Part shown: one piece after another, positions 63,734-64,000 of the stretch
Layout: every line of letters begins with the position of its first letter
How positions within the stretch are numbered: position 1 is the stretch's first letter
Source of the DNA: Cynocephalus volans
Lineage: Eukaryota; Chordata; Mammalia; Dermoptera; Cynocephalidae
Length of the DNA: 64,000 bases
NCBI RefSeq assembly: GCF_027409185.1
Contig: NC_084469.1
Location: forward strand, 104,471,835 to 104,535,834
Direction: 5' to 3'
Program-made: the position numbers and the translations under genes
The notes under the pieces: model-generated
The model's input: only the letters and a program-made list of their open reading frames with translations
What the model was told of the DNA's origin: nothing
The model's database searches: none

Positions 63734-63843
63734 CTAGCCATCCTCTTTCCATTGGACTGAGGCCAGGAAGGTGCGGATTTCCATGGGCTGCAGTGTGACG
63801 GTGGCTGGGTCCAGCAAGGAAGGAGTGGGGTGGTGGGTAGGGC
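63734..63843 (-). CDS. MAN2B1: Last coding exon of MAN2B1 (lysosomal alpha-mannosidase)
   Basis: On the minus strand a CCCCAG acceptor opens a 110-base coding exon ending in TAG. It encodes a C terminus containing [18 protein letters not shown] and ending in SVQWKEDG, which matches the conserved tail of lysosomal alpha-mannosidase (human MAN2B1 ends almost identically). The enzyme removes alpha-linked mannose from glycoprotein glycans in lysosomes. Only this exon is inside the window; bases 63,844-64,000 are intron, and the rest of the gene lies beyond the right edge. In human, MAN2B1 adjoins the 19p13 zinc-finger cluster in the same orientation, which anchors the synteny of this window. Confidence 0.93.
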
Positions 63844-64000
63844 CTGGGGAGGGGCAGGAGAAGGAGGGGTGAGGGGGTGCAGACTTCCTCTGCCTCATTC
63901 CACCGTGCCCCCTCCCCTGGGCCTGAATACAGACATACACCCCCAAATCTGTCCCCAGAGTCTCACACTCAGATCCTTAAACTGCTTCCCTGGGCCTGAA

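Overview
This window is mammalian nuclear DNA. It has spliced KRAB zinc-finger genes, CpG-island promoters, fragmented L1, MIR, Tigger, MaLR and ERV copies, and more than 30 young SINEs built from tRNA-Ile-like units (monomers, dimers and one trimer). No Alu was seen. Stacked tRNA-Ile SINEs match what is known of the CYN family of colugos (Dermoptera), so a colugo such as Galeopterus is the most likely source. That is an inference; no database was searched.

Layout: the window is dominated by a large imperfect inverted duplication. The left arm runs from the window edge to about 22.4 kb, the right arm from about 35.4 to at least 49.2 kb, with a 13-kb spacer between them. Each arm carries one complete KRAB-C2H2 zinc-finger gene, and the two genes are transcribed away from each other. 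The left gene (minus) has exon 1 ending at 20,271, KRAB exons at 4,741-4,867 and 4,481-4,538, and a zinc-finger exon at 2,112-3,939 (671 aa predicted). The right gene (plus) has exon 1 ending at 37,009, exons at 44,966-45,092 and 45,303-45,363, and a zinc-finger exon at 45,767-47,336 (586 aa predicted). Each intron 1 holds the same broken retroviral pol remnant, so the virus inserted before the duplication. Several LTRs and SINEs sit in only one arm and must postdate it.

The spacer (22.4-35.4 kb) holds two L1 3' ends, two MIRs, a TAF9B-like processed pseudogene, a MaLR LTR with perfect target duplications, a vomeronasal type-2 receptor relic, an LTR-split SINE trimer and a MER2-like transposon. 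Right of the duplication are a Tigger fossil, a CpG-rich promoter-like block (52.1-52.6 kb), an LTR-like block, a long L1, and a 6-kb array of degenerate repeats of roughly 100-150 bp (57.3-63.25 kb) that contains an inverted block and a CpG island with a TATA box and a CTCF-type motif. The window ends in the last coding exon of MAN2B1 on the minus strand.

MAN2B1 beside a plus-strand zinc-finger gene matches the human 19p13.2-p13.13 zinc-finger cluster, where ZNF791 adjoins MAN2B1. The right gene is therefore most likely ZNF791, and the left gene its inverted paralogue, possibly ZNF490-like. Both proteins are expected to be nuclear DNA-binding repressors that recruit TRIM28 through KRAB. Coordinates of old repeats are approximate, and identity values are eye estimates on sampled segments.
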